Shown: positions 45,713-54,806 of the stretch, one piece after another
Layout of the letters: every line of letters starts with the position of its first letter
Position numbering within the stretch: position 1 is the first letter of the stretch
Assembly (NCBI GenBank): GCA_017623295.1
Contig: JAGAPK010000048.1
Coordinates: 1-64,000 of the forward strand
Source: Lachnospiraceae bacterium
Lineage (GTDB): Bacteria; Bacillota; Clostridia; Lachnospirales; Lachnospiraceae
Length of the DNA: 64,000 nt
Direction: 5' to 3'
Translations under genes and position numbers: made by a program
Notes under the pieces: model-generated
What the model was told of the DNA's origin: nothing
What the model saw: only the letters and a program-made list of their open reading frames with translations
Database searches by the model: none

Positions 45713-47563
45713 CTATTTTTGTATCCCGTTTGCATATTCTACGATAATAGAGCGTTTCCCCGCTGTGTACGACGAATCTCCTTTATCGTTTATAACATGG
45801 CTGATTCCCGGGTTTCCGGTAATCATAATGGCACATATATGATGTACCTTTACATTGTCCTTATCCGGCATTTCCATTGCACAGAAGGCTTCCACCATCG
45901 CATCTCTGTGATACGAATAAATACCAATTCCCCATGCTTCGAAATTTTCTACCTTTTCATCCACATAGAAGGAGGCATATCCGTTCATCTGTCCGTCATG
46001 ACTCTGCCATTCCTTCTGAGATGGTACATCATAAGGCATTTCGCTCTGATACATTACTACTTTGCCGTTATCTCCGTTCCATATGGTCTGATATTCCAGA
46101 AAATGCTCAACCATCAGTGCGTACATTGTCACGTTATTACCATTTACTATAATTCCGTTGTCTGCAGTATTTTGGTCCCATGCCACATTGTCACCATGAT
46201 CTGCACGCCATACCCAGAAATTATCTCCGATAACATCATTGCTGTTTATCGTCACACATTTTTTTACTTTCGCTGCATATTCTGCATCTGCTCCGCCTAC
46301 CCGGAAAAAGACATCTGACAAGCAAATTGGATTTTCACTATGACTATTGCTACTGCCTTCTTCACCAACGACTAATAAATTCTCGCTTTCTATCTCTCCT
46401 GCATCAAACAGAATACCTGCTATAATAATTCCGTCCACATCTGCCGTTTCCATACAGGCATTTCCTTTTACCGGCTGCAATGAGGCAAGCCCCATACCGA
46501 GTATAATCGTATCGGCATTTTCTACTTTTAATGCCTCATCTAATTCGTAAATTCCCGGAGTAAATAATAAATGCTTTCCATTCTTCAATGCCTGATTCAA
46601 AGTTTGTGCTGTATCGGTTTCCGGTTTTGCAATGTAAAATTCACTTAATGGAATTTTTTCGCCTTCTACATTACCATCCTTCCATGAAATTCCCGTTGCA
46701 TCCTCGCGAAGATTTGGTACGAAAACCATAAATCCTTCTTTTTCGTCATATATTAAGAATGGCTTTTCCTGAACAATCGGCGTTGTTTCTACGGAAGTAT
46801 AAGCTTTGGCGGGCCATGTTCCGGTCGGGTCACATCCCTCTTCGTCTCCCAGAAATACCATGTTCCAATTTTCGCCCATCCATGTTTTAAAATCATTATT
46901 TCTTGACAACCATTGCTGCTGTGAACCGGAATCAATCATTAAGGAAACTTTAGAATCGGAAAGAAATCCACCGCTGCACCAGCCATAATCATCATGCAGG
47001 TACAAAGCACCCTCAATATCCACTCTCCGCATAAAAGTTGCCTGTGACACCGCCCACACGGTATTACTGTTTATTTCCAGATTCTCTACACCTCTCCAGA
47101 AATTGCAGCAGGCATTATGGTTATTTGGATCATCACCAAGCCATCTGGCATCGCAGTTTAAAGAAGTTATTCTGGTATCCGTTGGCAACATTCCCAAACC
47201 TGCTACCTGTGTATAGAAACCCACCTTAACTGCAATTGATTCATCATAAGTTCCCGGCATAAAATACACCGCATATCTGTCTTTTCCAAACTGACTTGTT
47301 TCCTGATGGCTCCACAAATCTTCTAAAATTTTGTTCACTTCCACCGGGTCATCTTCCGGTGAAAAAATGTATGTATTTTCTCCAAACAGTTTGCTTGTAT
47401 AGTTTTCTGTTTTATTACTTTCATAGTCATATTTTTTAAATTTTTCTATTAAAAATGGATATACCATACACGCTATTTCCACTATGACGCCTACTGCAAC
47501 AAAAAACATTGCACAACCGACTATCACATTCCTTTTTTTCTTCTTTTGCTCTGTTTTTTTCAC
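45713..47563 (-). CDS. Membrane-anchored right-handed beta-helix protein
   Basis: A 616-residue protein starting at a GTG with AGGGGGAATCATT upstream. A Lys-rich N-terminus and one helix (about residues 13-35) anchor it outside the cell. The body repeats pectate-lyase-like coils with distinctive motifs YFMPGTYDESIAVKVGFYTQ, NFWRGVENL, LLFTPGIYELDEAL and WRADHGDNVAWDQNTADNG. These match a family usually annotated only as coagulation factor 5/8-type or adenylyl cyclase-like; it is structurally like GH55 beta-helix glycosidases. As first gene of the glycan locus it may bind or cut the polysaccharide at the surface. Function inferred. Confidence 0.72.
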   Translation of the reverse strand: MKKTEQKKKKRNVIVGCAMFFVAVGVIVEIACMVYPFLIEKFKKYDYESNKTENYTSKLFGENTYIFSPEDDPVEVNKILEDLWSHQETSQFGKDRYAVYFMPGTYDESIAVKVGFYTQVAGLGMLPTDTRITSLNCDARWLGDDPNNHNACCNFWRGVENLEINSNTVWAVSQATFMRRVDIEGALYLHDDYGWCSGGFLSDSKVSLMIDSGSQQQWLSRNNDFKTWMGENWNMVFLGDEEGCDPTGTWPAKAYTSVETTPIVQEKPFLIYDEKEGFMVFVPNLREDATGISWKDGNVEGEKIPLSEFYIAKPETDTAQTLNQALKNGKHLLFTPGIYELDEALKVENADTIILGMGLASLQPVKGNACMETADVDGIIIAGILFDAGEIESENLLVVGEEGSSNSHSENPICLSDVFFRVGGADAEYAAKVKKCVTINSNDVIGDNFWVWRADHGDNVAWDQNTADNGIIVNGNNVTMYALMVEHFLEYQTIWNGDNGKVVMYQSEMPYDVPSQKEWQSHDGQMNGYASFYVDEKVENFEAWGIGIYSYHRDAMVEAFCAMEMPDKDNVKVHHICAIMITGNPGISHVINDKGDSSYTAGKRSIIVEYANGIQK

Positions 47564-47637
47564 AATGATTCCCCCTTATATCTTTAAATTTATTTTATTA
47601 AAAGTCAGTTTGTGAATTAAGGTACTTTTTATTAGTT

Positions 47638-47654
47638 AGGTATCATTTTTTTAG
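47638..47654 (-). promoter_or_regulatory. 17-bp activator motif upstream of the beta-helix gene
   Basis: CTAAAAAAATGATACCT, exact copy of the element at 38492-38508. A degenerate second copy (CTAATAAAAAGTACCT) follows 19 bp further on, as expected for the two-half-site binding of AraC-type regulators. Confidence 0.65.
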
Positions 47655-47703
47655 TTTTCTTACCAACTGCATAAAAAAGAGACCTTTACCATTTTCGTTA
47701 TCA

Positions 47704-47732
47704 TTGACATTCATTTACAAAACATTTATGAT
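47704..47732 (+). promoter_or_regulatory. Promoter of blaI-blaR1
   Basis: TTGACA (47704-47709) and TATGAT (47727-47732) with a 17-bp spacer. The BlaI operator follows 7 bp downstream. Confidence 0.85.
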
Positions 47733-47739
47733 ATATTTA

Positions 47740-47751
47740 TTACAATTGTAA
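47740..47751. promoter_or_regulatory. BlaI-type operator of blaI-blaR1
   Basis: TTACAATTGTAA is a perfect palindrome fitting the TACA-N2-TGTA core of BlaI/MecI operators. It is placed over the transcription start and is followed by GATT, as are both copies upstream of the facing operon. Confidence 0.85.
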
Positions 47752-47769
47752 GATTTGGAGGTTTATCAT

Positions 47770-48156
47770 ATGCCTAATCTACCTCAGATTTCCGAAGCAG
47801 AATTTGAAGTTATGAAAATTGTATGGAAATATGCGCCTATCAGCACAAATGAAATAACAGAAAAATTAGTGAAAACTACAACTTGGAATCCTAAGACAAT
47901 ACAAACTCTGATTAAACGCCTTGTTACCAAGGGTGCACTTTCCTATCAGAAACAAGGCCGTGTTTTTGTTTATACTCCATTAGTAAAAGAGAACGAATAT
48001 ATCAGTCAGGAAAGCAATTCTTTTCTGGCACGTTATTATGACGGGAATATTACTTCCATGCTGTCTGCATTTCTGGAAAACGACAAACTAACGGAAACAG
48101 AAATAGACTCTCTTCGCTCTCTTCTTGCTAAGAAGACTAAAAAAGGTGGTAAGTAA
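47770..48156 (+). CDS. blaI: BlaI/MecI-family penicillinase repressor
   Basis: A 128-residue winged-helix repressor starting MPNLPQISEAEFEVMKIVW. The recognition region (STNEITEKLVKTTTWNPKTIQTLIKRLVTKGAL) is typical of BlaI. A C-terminal dimerisation helix pair follows. The site cut by the BlaR1 metalloprotease is expected in the dimerisation domain. The ATG at 47770 has GGAGG eight bases before it. It probably represses its own operon and the facing two-gene operon through TTACA-N2-TGTAA sites. The blaR1 gene follows by one base. Confidence 0.92.
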   Translation: MPNLPQISEAEFEVMKIVWKYAPISTNEITEKLVKTTTWNPKTIQTLIKRLVTKGALSYQKQGRVFVYTPLVKENEYISQESNSFLARYYDGNITSMLSAFLENDKLTETEIDSLRSLLAKKTKKGGK

Positions 48157-48157
48157 A

Positions 48158-49960
48158 TTGGCCGATTTTATGATTCGATTTTTAATCTGTAATCTTTTTA
48201 TTAGCGGTATCATCGGAGTAATTCTGGTTCTCAAACATATATTTCAAAATACTCTCTCTAGCCGGATGCAGTACAATTTGTGGTTTGTGTTGCTTGGGCT
48301 ACTGGCAGTTCCATTTGTCCCGTTCCGTTTCATCGGGTTTCCACAAATTATCTCCTGGCTTGCCAACCTGCGAAATTCTTCTTCCGCCACCAGAACCGCT
48401 ATGGAAGCAGCTATTGAGACCAATCCGTCTATAAATGCCGATTGGATGAATGACTTTGCCCTTTCTGTAAATAACAACACACCATCCGTTGCCGGATACG
48501 TTTTATTAGGAATATGGATTGTGGGAATGCTTGCGATGATGATATTGGTTATCAAATCCTCTCTTTGTCTACGCAATTTGGAAAAATCTGCACTTCCCCT
48601 TCAGAACCCAGAGGTTCGCAGATTGTATAATCACTGTTTAGAAGAAATGAAAATTCACAGAAATATTCCTGTCTATAGTACCGCATTTTTGAAGTCCCCA
48701 ATTATTGTGGGACTTTTGAAGCCGTGCATATATTTGCCAATTCATCTAATTTCTGATTATAAAGAATCCAATATACGATATATGTTGTTGCACGAACTGC
48801 AACATTACAAACACCATGATGCCATTGCCAGTTACCTAATGAACCTTGCAGGCATGATATATTGGTTCAATCCCCTGGTCTGGTATGCACTCAAAGAAAT
48901 GCGTAATGACAGAGAAATCGCCTGTGATACCTCTGTTTTGAAGATGCTGGAAGAGAATGATTACGAAGATTATGGCAATACACTGATTAACTTTGCAGAG
49001 AAGATTTCACTCACGCCTTTTCCGTTTGCTGCCGGTCTTGGTGGAAACATGAAGCAAATAAAACGAAGAATTATCAATATTGCCTCTTATGAGAAGCCCA
49101 CATTTATAAAAAGACTACAAAGCGTGATTGCATTTGCGCTGACTGCTGTTCTCCTTTTAGGGTTTGCTCCCTTTATTTCTACCTACGCAGCAAATGAAAG
49201 TTACTACCAATGGGACTCTGCTTCAAAAAATATTTCCTATGTAGACCTTTCTACCTATTTTGGAGAATATGAAGGCAGTTTTGTCTTATATGATTTGAAA
49301 AATGATTTATGGAGCATACATGACATGGAACATGCTACGCTGCGAGTTGCGCCAGATTCCACTTACAAGATATATGATGCTTTGTTTGGATTAGAAGAAG
49401 GTGTCATTACACCAGAAGATTCCTTTATTGCATGGAATGGAGAAAACTATCCGTTTGAAGCATGGAACGCTGATCAGACTTTACAGTCTGCAATGACCTC
49501 TTCTGTTAACTGGTATTTTCAGGAAGTAGACGAGCAACTTGGAGTGGCTTCCGTTTATAATTATATTCAAAAAATCGGATATGGGAACGAGAACATGAGT
49601 GGTGATTTTTCCACGTATTGGATGGAATCCTCCTTGACGATTTCCCCAATTGAGCAGGTCGAACTTTTAACAAAACTGCAAAATAACAGCTTCGATTTTG
49701 CTCCAGAAAACATCAATATGGTAAAAGATGCTATCTGTCTTTCCTCTTCCGATGCCGGAACCTTCTATGGCAAAACCGGAACAGGACGTGTGGATGGGCA
49801 AGACGTGAATGGATGGTTTATAGGCTTTGTAGAAACTGTAGATAATACATACTTTTTTGCTACCAACATTGGAGACGATAGCGATGCTACCGGAGGTCAT
49901 GCTACTGAAATAACCATGTCCATACTATCTGACATGAATATCTGGACATTTTTCATATAA
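48158..49960 (+). CDS. blaR1: BlaR1-type beta-lactam sensor / M56 metalloprotease
   Basis: About 600 residues. Four membrane helices flank an M56 gluzincin domain with zinc motif HELQHYKHHD in the N-terminal half. An extracellular penicillin-binding transducer domain makes up the C-terminal half with acylation motif STYK, SVN (SxN) and KTGTG. Beta-lactam acylation would trigger cleavage of BlaI. The start is probably the TTG at 48158 (AAGGTGG upstream), one base after the blaI stop; an ATG at 48170 is the alternative. No beta-lactamase or penicillin-binding protein gene is adjacent, which is unusual for this pair. Confidence 0.92.
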   Translation: MADFMIRFLICNLFISGIIGVILVLKHIFQNTLSSRMQYNLWFVLLGLLAVPFVPFRFIGFPQIISWLANLRNSSSATRTAMEAAIETNPSINADWMNDFALSVNNNTPSVAGYVLLGIWIVGMLAMMILVIKSSLCLRNLEKSALPLQNPEVRRLYNHCLEEMKIHRNIPVYSTAFLKSPIIVGLLKPCIYLPIHLISDYKESNIRYMLLHELQHYKHHDAIASYLMNLAGMIYWFNPLVWYALKEMRNDREIACDTSVLKMLEENDYEDYGNTLINFAEKISLTPFPFAAGLGGNMKQIKRRIINIASYEKPTFIKRLQSVIAFALTAVLLLGFAPFISTYAANESYYQWDSASKNISYVDLSTYFGEYEGSFVLYDLKNDLWSIHDMEHATLRVAPDSTYKIYDALFGLEEGVITPEDSFIAWNGENYPFEAWNADQTLQSAMTSSVNWYFQEVDEQLGVASVYNYIQKIGYGNENMSGDFSTYWMESSLTISPIEQVELLTKLQNNSFDFAPENINMVKDAICLSSSDAGTFYGKTGTGRVDGQDVNGWFIGFVETVDNTYFFATNIGDDSDATGGHATEITMSILSDMNIWTFFI

Positions 49961-49973
49961 TCCTTTCTCCTTA

Positions 49974-51476
49974 TCAGCTTTCATCATGCGGTATTGCTGC
50001 TATTTCCTTCACATATATCCAGCTCTTCCCATTATCCTCAGATTCATACAGACCATTGCAGAAACCATCTTCGCCATAATAATCTCCATCTGCGCCCTGT
50101 CCTGCTTCCATGTAAAGTTTTCCATCTTTTTCATAGACTTTTTCCGGCACGACAAAAGGATTATAATAAGTTCCGTCCGAAAGCTTTACTTTGGCAGATG
50201 GATATTCTACTGTTTCAAAACTTCTGCCCCCATCTTCTGTCCGGTAAAGCTTTCCATACGCTCCGCCACTATAGGTCAGACAGGAGAATCCCGTTTGACC
50301 GTCCTGCAAAAAGCTAATCCACTTTGCTTCTCCTCCGCTACCCAGATAAGGATCCGGATTGACCATAGCTGCACTCTCTCCGCCATCCGCAGTAGCAATT
50401 AACACATAGTAACTGCTGCCACACGCCCGGTCAACCGGAATCATTCGATATTCCACTCCATCGGCATTGTCATAACTACAATCCGGTTCTAGTGACAAAT
50501 AGAATTGTATCATTTCGTCTGTTAATTCCATTCTCTCCGTTTCTTCTTCGATATCGTCTTTTTCTGTTACCTGTTTCTCATAGTTGTCCGTCAATATTTT
50601 TTCTACGAAATCATATAAATCATTATATACATCCGAAATATTTTCCTCTGTAAAGTTATGCATATGTTGGAATTGGTAATCGAATGTTTCATCTCCATAA
50701 CCTATTTTTATCGTCTGATATAATTCTTCATTTTCCTCATAGGGAATTTCTTTCATCACATAAAGCAACCAATTTATTATGTCTGAACAGAACCATTCCT
50801 TTTCCTCACTACTTGATGAATTTAATGAAATAACTGGCGTATAAGATTTTTCTACCCCTTCTCCGTTTTCCTCATACTCATACCCCCTGTTCCGTCCTGC
50901 AAAATAAGCATCTGTCAAATAGCGGTAATACTCTGCTTTATAATTATCGCTCATCACCAAATCATTCTGCACGAAAAAAGAAAACTCTCCCGTATCATAG
51001 CAATAGAGTTCTCCCTCCTTGCCGCAGGCTTTGATGTTGCCATAGCGTTTCTCCATTTCTGCTGTTACCTCTTCTTTGTTATAACCAGAAAATTCTTCCG
51101 TACCATCATACAAAATCTGCAATACCTGATTATACTGCTCACTTCCCATTAAAGTTACCTGAACTCCCGCTACTCCCCAGACAACGCTCCAATTTTCTTT
51201 CCCCAGCATTGCTCCGTCATCAGCGATTTCAAATTCAAGCTTATTGATAATTTTATCATCATATTTAACAATAATCCGTCCGTAAGTGCTGCCAAATGGC
51301 CATTCCGGCTCTCCCTTCATCTGCAACATGAGCTGACAACGTTCATCTGGTGATATCTGGGTATCAATGTCTGTATACTTCCATTTCGTCACATACCACA
51401 AACTTCCCAACAGAATAAGAAGCAAGCCTACAATTATTCCTATTATGAGTGAAACTATTTTTACCTTACTTTTCAT
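49974..51476 (-). CDS. Membrane-anchored envelope protein with C-terminal Asp-box repeats
   Basis: A 500-residue protein with one N-terminal helix (about residues 7-30) and an extracytoplasmic body rich in Glu and Tyr. The last ~130 residues include two BNR/Asp-box-like units, YRTEDGGRSFETVEYPS and YESEDNGKSWIYVKE, typical of beta-propeller folds such as sialidases or photosystem-assembly factors. No catalytic site is evident. It follows the DUF6070-like gene by 28 bp and is transcribed toward blaR1. The BlaI operators upstream of this operon suggest cell-wall-stress control. The function is unknown. Confidence 0.7.
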   Translation of the reverse strand: MKSKVKIVSLIIGIIVGLLLILLGSLWYVTKWKYTDIDTQISPDERCQLMLQMKGEPEWPFGSTYGRIIVKYDDKIINKLEFEIADDGAMLGKENWSVVWGVAGVQVTLMGSEQYNQVLQILYDGTEEFSGYNKEEVTAEMEKRYGNIKACGKEGELYCYDTGEFSFFVQNDLVMSDNYKAEYYRYLTDAYFAGRNRGYEYEENGEGVEKSYTPVISLNSSSSEEKEWFCSDIINWLLYVMKEIPYEENEELYQTIKIGYGDETFDYQFQHMHNFTEENISDVYNDLYDFVEKILTDNYEKQVTEKDDIEEETERMELTDEMIQFYLSLEPDCSYDNADGVEYRMIPVDRACGSSYYVLIATADGGESAAMVNPDPYLGSGGEAKWISFLQDGQTGFSCLTYSGGAYGKLYRTEDGGRSFETVEYPSAKVKLSDGTYYNPFVVPEKVYEKDGKLYMEAGQGADGDYYGEDGFCNGLYESEDNGKSWIYVKEIAAIPHDES

Positions 51477-51504
51477 AGATATTTCCTTTCCAGCTTCATA
51501 ATTT

Positions 51505-53709
51505 TCAGTTTCTACAACGATATTGATAATTTGGTATCTCCTTCACTCCATCATTAAGGATTTTATTCCCCAAATATTGAAAACTCCCATCCTCTGCAAA
51601 CCGAACCGTCAGTTCATGCGTTATAACCGCATCATCAAGTATTACCATATCGCATACAGCATCTACAGTTAGAGTTGTAGTTCCATCTTCATTTTGCACG
51701 ATATTGGTAACTTCCGGAATGGATGTTCCAAAAAAAGTCGGAGTACCATTATAACATCCAAGTGGTTTCCATACATAAGTCTTAGTTTCTTCATCAAATA
51801 CTGCATATTCCTGTATTTGCTCTGCTGTTATTGGAAGATACTCCATAATCAGATTCTCAAATTCTTCTTTTGGTACTCCATTCGGACAAGTCTCAGGATT
51901 AAAACGTTCCCCAAATTTCATCTGATAGAAATACTCATAGATTCCATTATAATCTAACTCTTCCATATGATTAATATCCCAATTAGAGTATAACAGATTG
52001 TTTCCCTGATATCCTAATGTCTGCACACATTTTTGAGACATTTCAAGCCGTTCCTCGGTCATTGGTTTTACCCTGACTATGCAGCTTCCATCAAGAATTT
52101 CAGTAACTTCCGGCGGTTCAGGAACACGTAATTCATAACAAAACCATCCTTTATCTGTATATTCCCACTCTTCTATTGGAGTATAGGAGCTATCTGCAAT
52201 CTTTGGCTGATTGTCTTCATCCCATATAGCACTTGTACTAAATAAATACATATCCGTTCCATCAAAAATATATTTTTTTCTTCTTACACCACCATCATAT
52301 CGAATTTCAAATGTTACAACCTCTCCACTTTTCCCAGCTGCACATGTTTTCAAAAAAGTCTCCATACTCCCATAGTTTTCCATATTAGAGTATATTACTT
52401 TTGTAGTAACCGGGCTTCCGTTTTCCTTCACTTCGTTCTGTATCGCAAGAACCGTTTCATCAGACAAAACAACGTTGGTTGCTTTTCCTTTATCTGCACT
52501 CTCATAAATGCCACGAAAAAGTTCCATTGCTCTGGCACAATCAGCTTCTGCTTCTTCCATTTCCAACCGATTCGTATGCCACCACATCTGACTATTATCT
52601 GCCGGCACAATCACTCGATTCGATACATACTGAAAGTTGCCATCACGCATTGGTCGAACCACTACTTCATGCACAAATAACTTTGATATATTCTCATTTG
52701 GATAAACTGCATTTACTGTAAGTGTTATTGTACCATCACTATTTTCCAGATAACTTATCACTTCTGGATAGGGAATTTCCGGATATTCTACCTCATAAAA
52801 TCCTCTCGGCTTGTATTCGTAAGTTTCATCCTCAGAAAAATAAGTTGCTTTTGACTGCAATGTTTCACTGTCTATCTTAAAATATGTCATGATTATATTT
52901 TCAAATTCTTCTTTTGGGATTCGATAGCTTGCTCTGACTTCCAAATTTTCATCTGCCACATAGGGAACCGACTGCTTCTTTATCATCGGATAAAAAATAT
53001 CATACAAATCATAGAAATTCAACTCTCCAAAATCATCTTCACTCCAATTGGAAAGAAACATATTATTTTTCCCATAACCAACCGGACGAATATATTTCCG
53101 ATTTAACTCCCTGCACTTCTCATCTAGTGGTAAAACCCGCAATGCAACATGCTCTTCCTCTCCACTCAAGGAAAGCACATACTGTTCTTCCAAATACCAG
53201 CTGCCGCTAAAAATCAAATATCCTTCTTCTGTGTACTGCCAGAAATCCGCCTGATAATTTTCAGTATTCATACTTTGCAGCTGACCATTGTTGTATTGAA
53301 AATATTCTCTTACGATGTCAACATTGCCGCTTTCTGTTTTCAAATCATATTTTATAAGCTCATTTGAATAAGAAATGACCCAAATTGATAACTCGGCTTC
53401 TTCTTGATTATCCACTTGTTCACAAAATCTGATTACCTGCTCTGCTTCAGTCATATTAACCTGATTTTCGCTGTCAATTGCTACATACCCTTTTTCTCCT
53501 AATTGATTTACAATACTTTTTATGGTTTCCAGACTATCTATCACAGCATTGCTATCATTACTCTTTTCATAATCCCTTTGCTCCTGCATAAGCTGTTGAA
53601 CATCTTCCACTGAATCGGCTTCCATATCAACTTTTTCGCTACAATTTATGATTACAAATATTACAAAAAGCAAAATAATGCATAAACAAATTTCTTTTTT
53701 TCTACTCAT
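51505..53709 (-). CDS. DUF6070-like envelope lipoprotein with internal duplication
   Basis: A 734-residue protein starting MSRKKEICLCIILLFVIFVI, with a probable lipobox before Cys23 (VIINC). Two related modules can be aligned: PVGYGKNNMFLSNWSEDDF with TLGYQGNNLLYSNWDINHM, PKEEFENIIMTYF with PKEEFENLIMEYL, and NSDGTITLTVNAV with NEDGTTTLTVDAV. It therefore arose by a tandem duplication of about 370 residues. The ATG at 53709 sits nine bases after AAAGGG. Two BlaI-type operators lie just upstream, so it is probably part of a beta-lactam-responsive regulon. The family name is tentative. Confidence 0.72.
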   Translation of the reverse strand: MSRKKEICLCIILLFVIFVIINCSEKVDMEADSVEDVQQLMQEQRDYEKSNDSNAVIDSLETIKSIVNQLGEKGYVAIDSENQVNMTEAEQVIRFCEQVDNQEEAELSIWVISYSNELIKYDLKTESGNVDIVREYFQYNNGQLQSMNTENYQADFWQYTEEGYLIFSGSWYLEEQYVLSLSGEEEHVALRVLPLDEKCRELNRKYIRPVGYGKNNMFLSNWSEDDFGELNFYDLYDIFYPMIKKQSVPYVADENLEVRASYRIPKEEFENIIMTYFKIDSETLQSKATYFSEDETYEYKPRGFYEVEYPEIPYPEVISYLENSDGTITLTVNAVYPNENISKLFVHEVVVRPMRDGNFQYVSNRVIVPADNSQMWWHTNRLEMEEAEADCARAMELFRGIYESADKGKATNVVLSDETVLAIQNEVKENGSPVTTKVIYSNMENYGSMETFLKTCAAGKSGEVVTFEIRYDGGVRRKKYIFDGTDMYLFSTSAIWDEDNQPKIADSSYTPIEEWEYTDKGWFCYELRVPEPPEVTEILDGSCIVRVKPMTEERLEMSQKCVQTLGYQGNNLLYSNWDINHMEELDYNGIYEYFYQMKFGERFNPETCPNGVPKEEFENLIMEYLPITAEQIQEYAVFDEETKTYVWKPLGCYNGTPTFFGTSIPEVTNIVQNEDGTTTLTVDAVCDMVILDDAVITHELTVRFAEDGSFQYLGNKILNDGVKEIPNYQYRCRN

Positions 53710-53730
53710 TCGGTGCATCCCTTTCAAATA

Positions 53731-53742
53731 TTACATTTGTAA
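53731..53742. promoter_or_regulatory. BlaI-type operator, proximal copy upstream of the envelope operon
   Basis: TTACATTTGTAA followed by GATT, matching the blaI operator. It lies 22 bp upstream of the start codon of the DUF6070-like gene. Confidence 0.75.
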
Positions 53743-53797
53743 GATTTATGATTAAAAAAGATACCAGCAAGCGCTGGATTTACTCTTCTTTTTAATA

Positions 53798-53809
53798 TTA
53801 CATCTGTAA
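53798..53809. promoter_or_regulatory. BlaI-type operator, distal copy upstream of the envelope operon
   Basis: TTACATCTGTAA followed by GATT. It is 67 bp from the proximal copy. Between them lies a short hairpin (CCAGC/GCTGG, 53763-53776) with a U-tract on the minus strand that could be an attenuator. Confidence 0.7.
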
Positions 53810-53843
53810 GATTAATAATGCAAGGGAAATTTTAGTAATATTC

Positions 53844-53893
53844 CTATTTCATGGTTAATTGGGGATTTTTCAACAAACCAGTTATCATAGGTT
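53844..53893 (-). pseudogene. C-terminal fragment of an ORF6N-type gene
   Basis: The minus strand encodes MITGLLKNPQLTMK and a stop, nearly identical to the last residues of the ORF6N-domain gene at 55816-56262. The DNA match extends into the flanking bases. Nothing else of the gene remains here, so it is a duplicated leftover. The rest of 53.89-54.01 kb shows no feature I can support. Confidence 0.65.
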
Positions 53894-54013
53894 CATATTT
53901 TTCTCTATCTGGACTTGTGTCTGTGCTTGTGTCAAACCGGCTATGTTGACTGATGCACTATTTTTGATTCTTATTTTTGCTCTACACATTTTCTTACCCT
54001 GTGACATTAGGAA

Positions 54014-54190
54014 TTATACTATCTTATTTTCGTATTTTAAAATTTTTTCCATCATTATCGCAATATAATTTGGTGGTGTTCTCAGATTTTGTTCCCAACT
54101 TTGTATTGTTCTAATTGGTATTTCAAAGTAATCAGCAAACTGCTTTTGACTCATTCCAGATTTTTCTCTCAAGTTTTTTACTGTTAACAT
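54014..54190 (-). CDS. Small XRE-type helix-turn-helix protein
   Basis: A 58-residue protein starting MLTVKNLREKSGMSQKQFAD, followed by YFEIPIRTIQSWEQNLRTPP. This is a complete XRE/Cro-type helix-turn-helix and little else. It lies 21 bp after the broken zeta-toxin gene on the same strand, with GGTG upstream of the ATG. It may be a regulator of the toxin locus, or a leftover of a larger element. Confidence 0.7.
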   Translation of the reverse strand: MLTVKNLREKSGMSQKQFADYFEIPIRTIQSWEQNLRTPPNYIAIMMEKILKYENKIV

Positions 54191-54211
54191 CTTAATTTCA
54201 CCATTTAAATA

Positions 54212-54803
54212 TTATCGTAATATATCTTTAGTTTCTTGTAATATTGACAGTTCAGAATTTGTTTTTTCAACTTCTTTAAATTCTGTCAGTTTATTTAAAA
54301 CAGATTCTTTTCCGCTTCTCTGCTCTTTCATTTTTTCGTTACACATATTATCTTGTAACAACTGCTTGAACCATCCATCCCCCAAAGTATTATATTTAAA
54401 CAATGGTTTCCCTTGAGAAAAAGATGCAATTTTAACAAATGTGAATGAGTTATCGTATATTTTTACTTCATAACATATCTGAATAGCTTTTATGAGATTT
54501 TGTTTTGATTTTATATATCTTCTTCTGATATCTTCTTTAACACCATGTCCACCATGTTGTACTCTATTTGCCACTCGTTCAATCGCAATCTCCGCACTTT
54601 CTAATCCGACGTAATACATATCCACAAAATATCCCTGCGCTTTGGCTTTCTGAATTGTTTTCATTGTACCAACCAATGTTGTTTCTTGATTAAAAGAAAT
54701 TCCTTCTTTTAAACATAAATCAATTTTATTTTTTGCATCAAACATAGCTTTGGCTTGATTTTCCTGCGCCATTAACTCCGGCAAAAATGATGTATTTTTT
54801 CAT
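54212..54803 (-). pseudogene. Broken zeta-toxin-family kinase gene
   Basis: The frame opening at ATG 54803 gives MKKYIIFAGVNGAGKSS, a complete P-loop of the zeta-toxin/COG4185 family, then stops after a few residues. A different frame from about 54784 to 54212 encodes the rest of the kinase (KEGISFNQETTLVGT, VDMYYVGLESAEIAIERV, YDNSFTFVKI). The residues normally between P-loop and this part are missing. A deletion with frameshift has therefore inactivated the gene. It starts 3 bp after a small antitoxin-like gene. Confidence 0.8.
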
Positions 54804-54806
54804 GTA

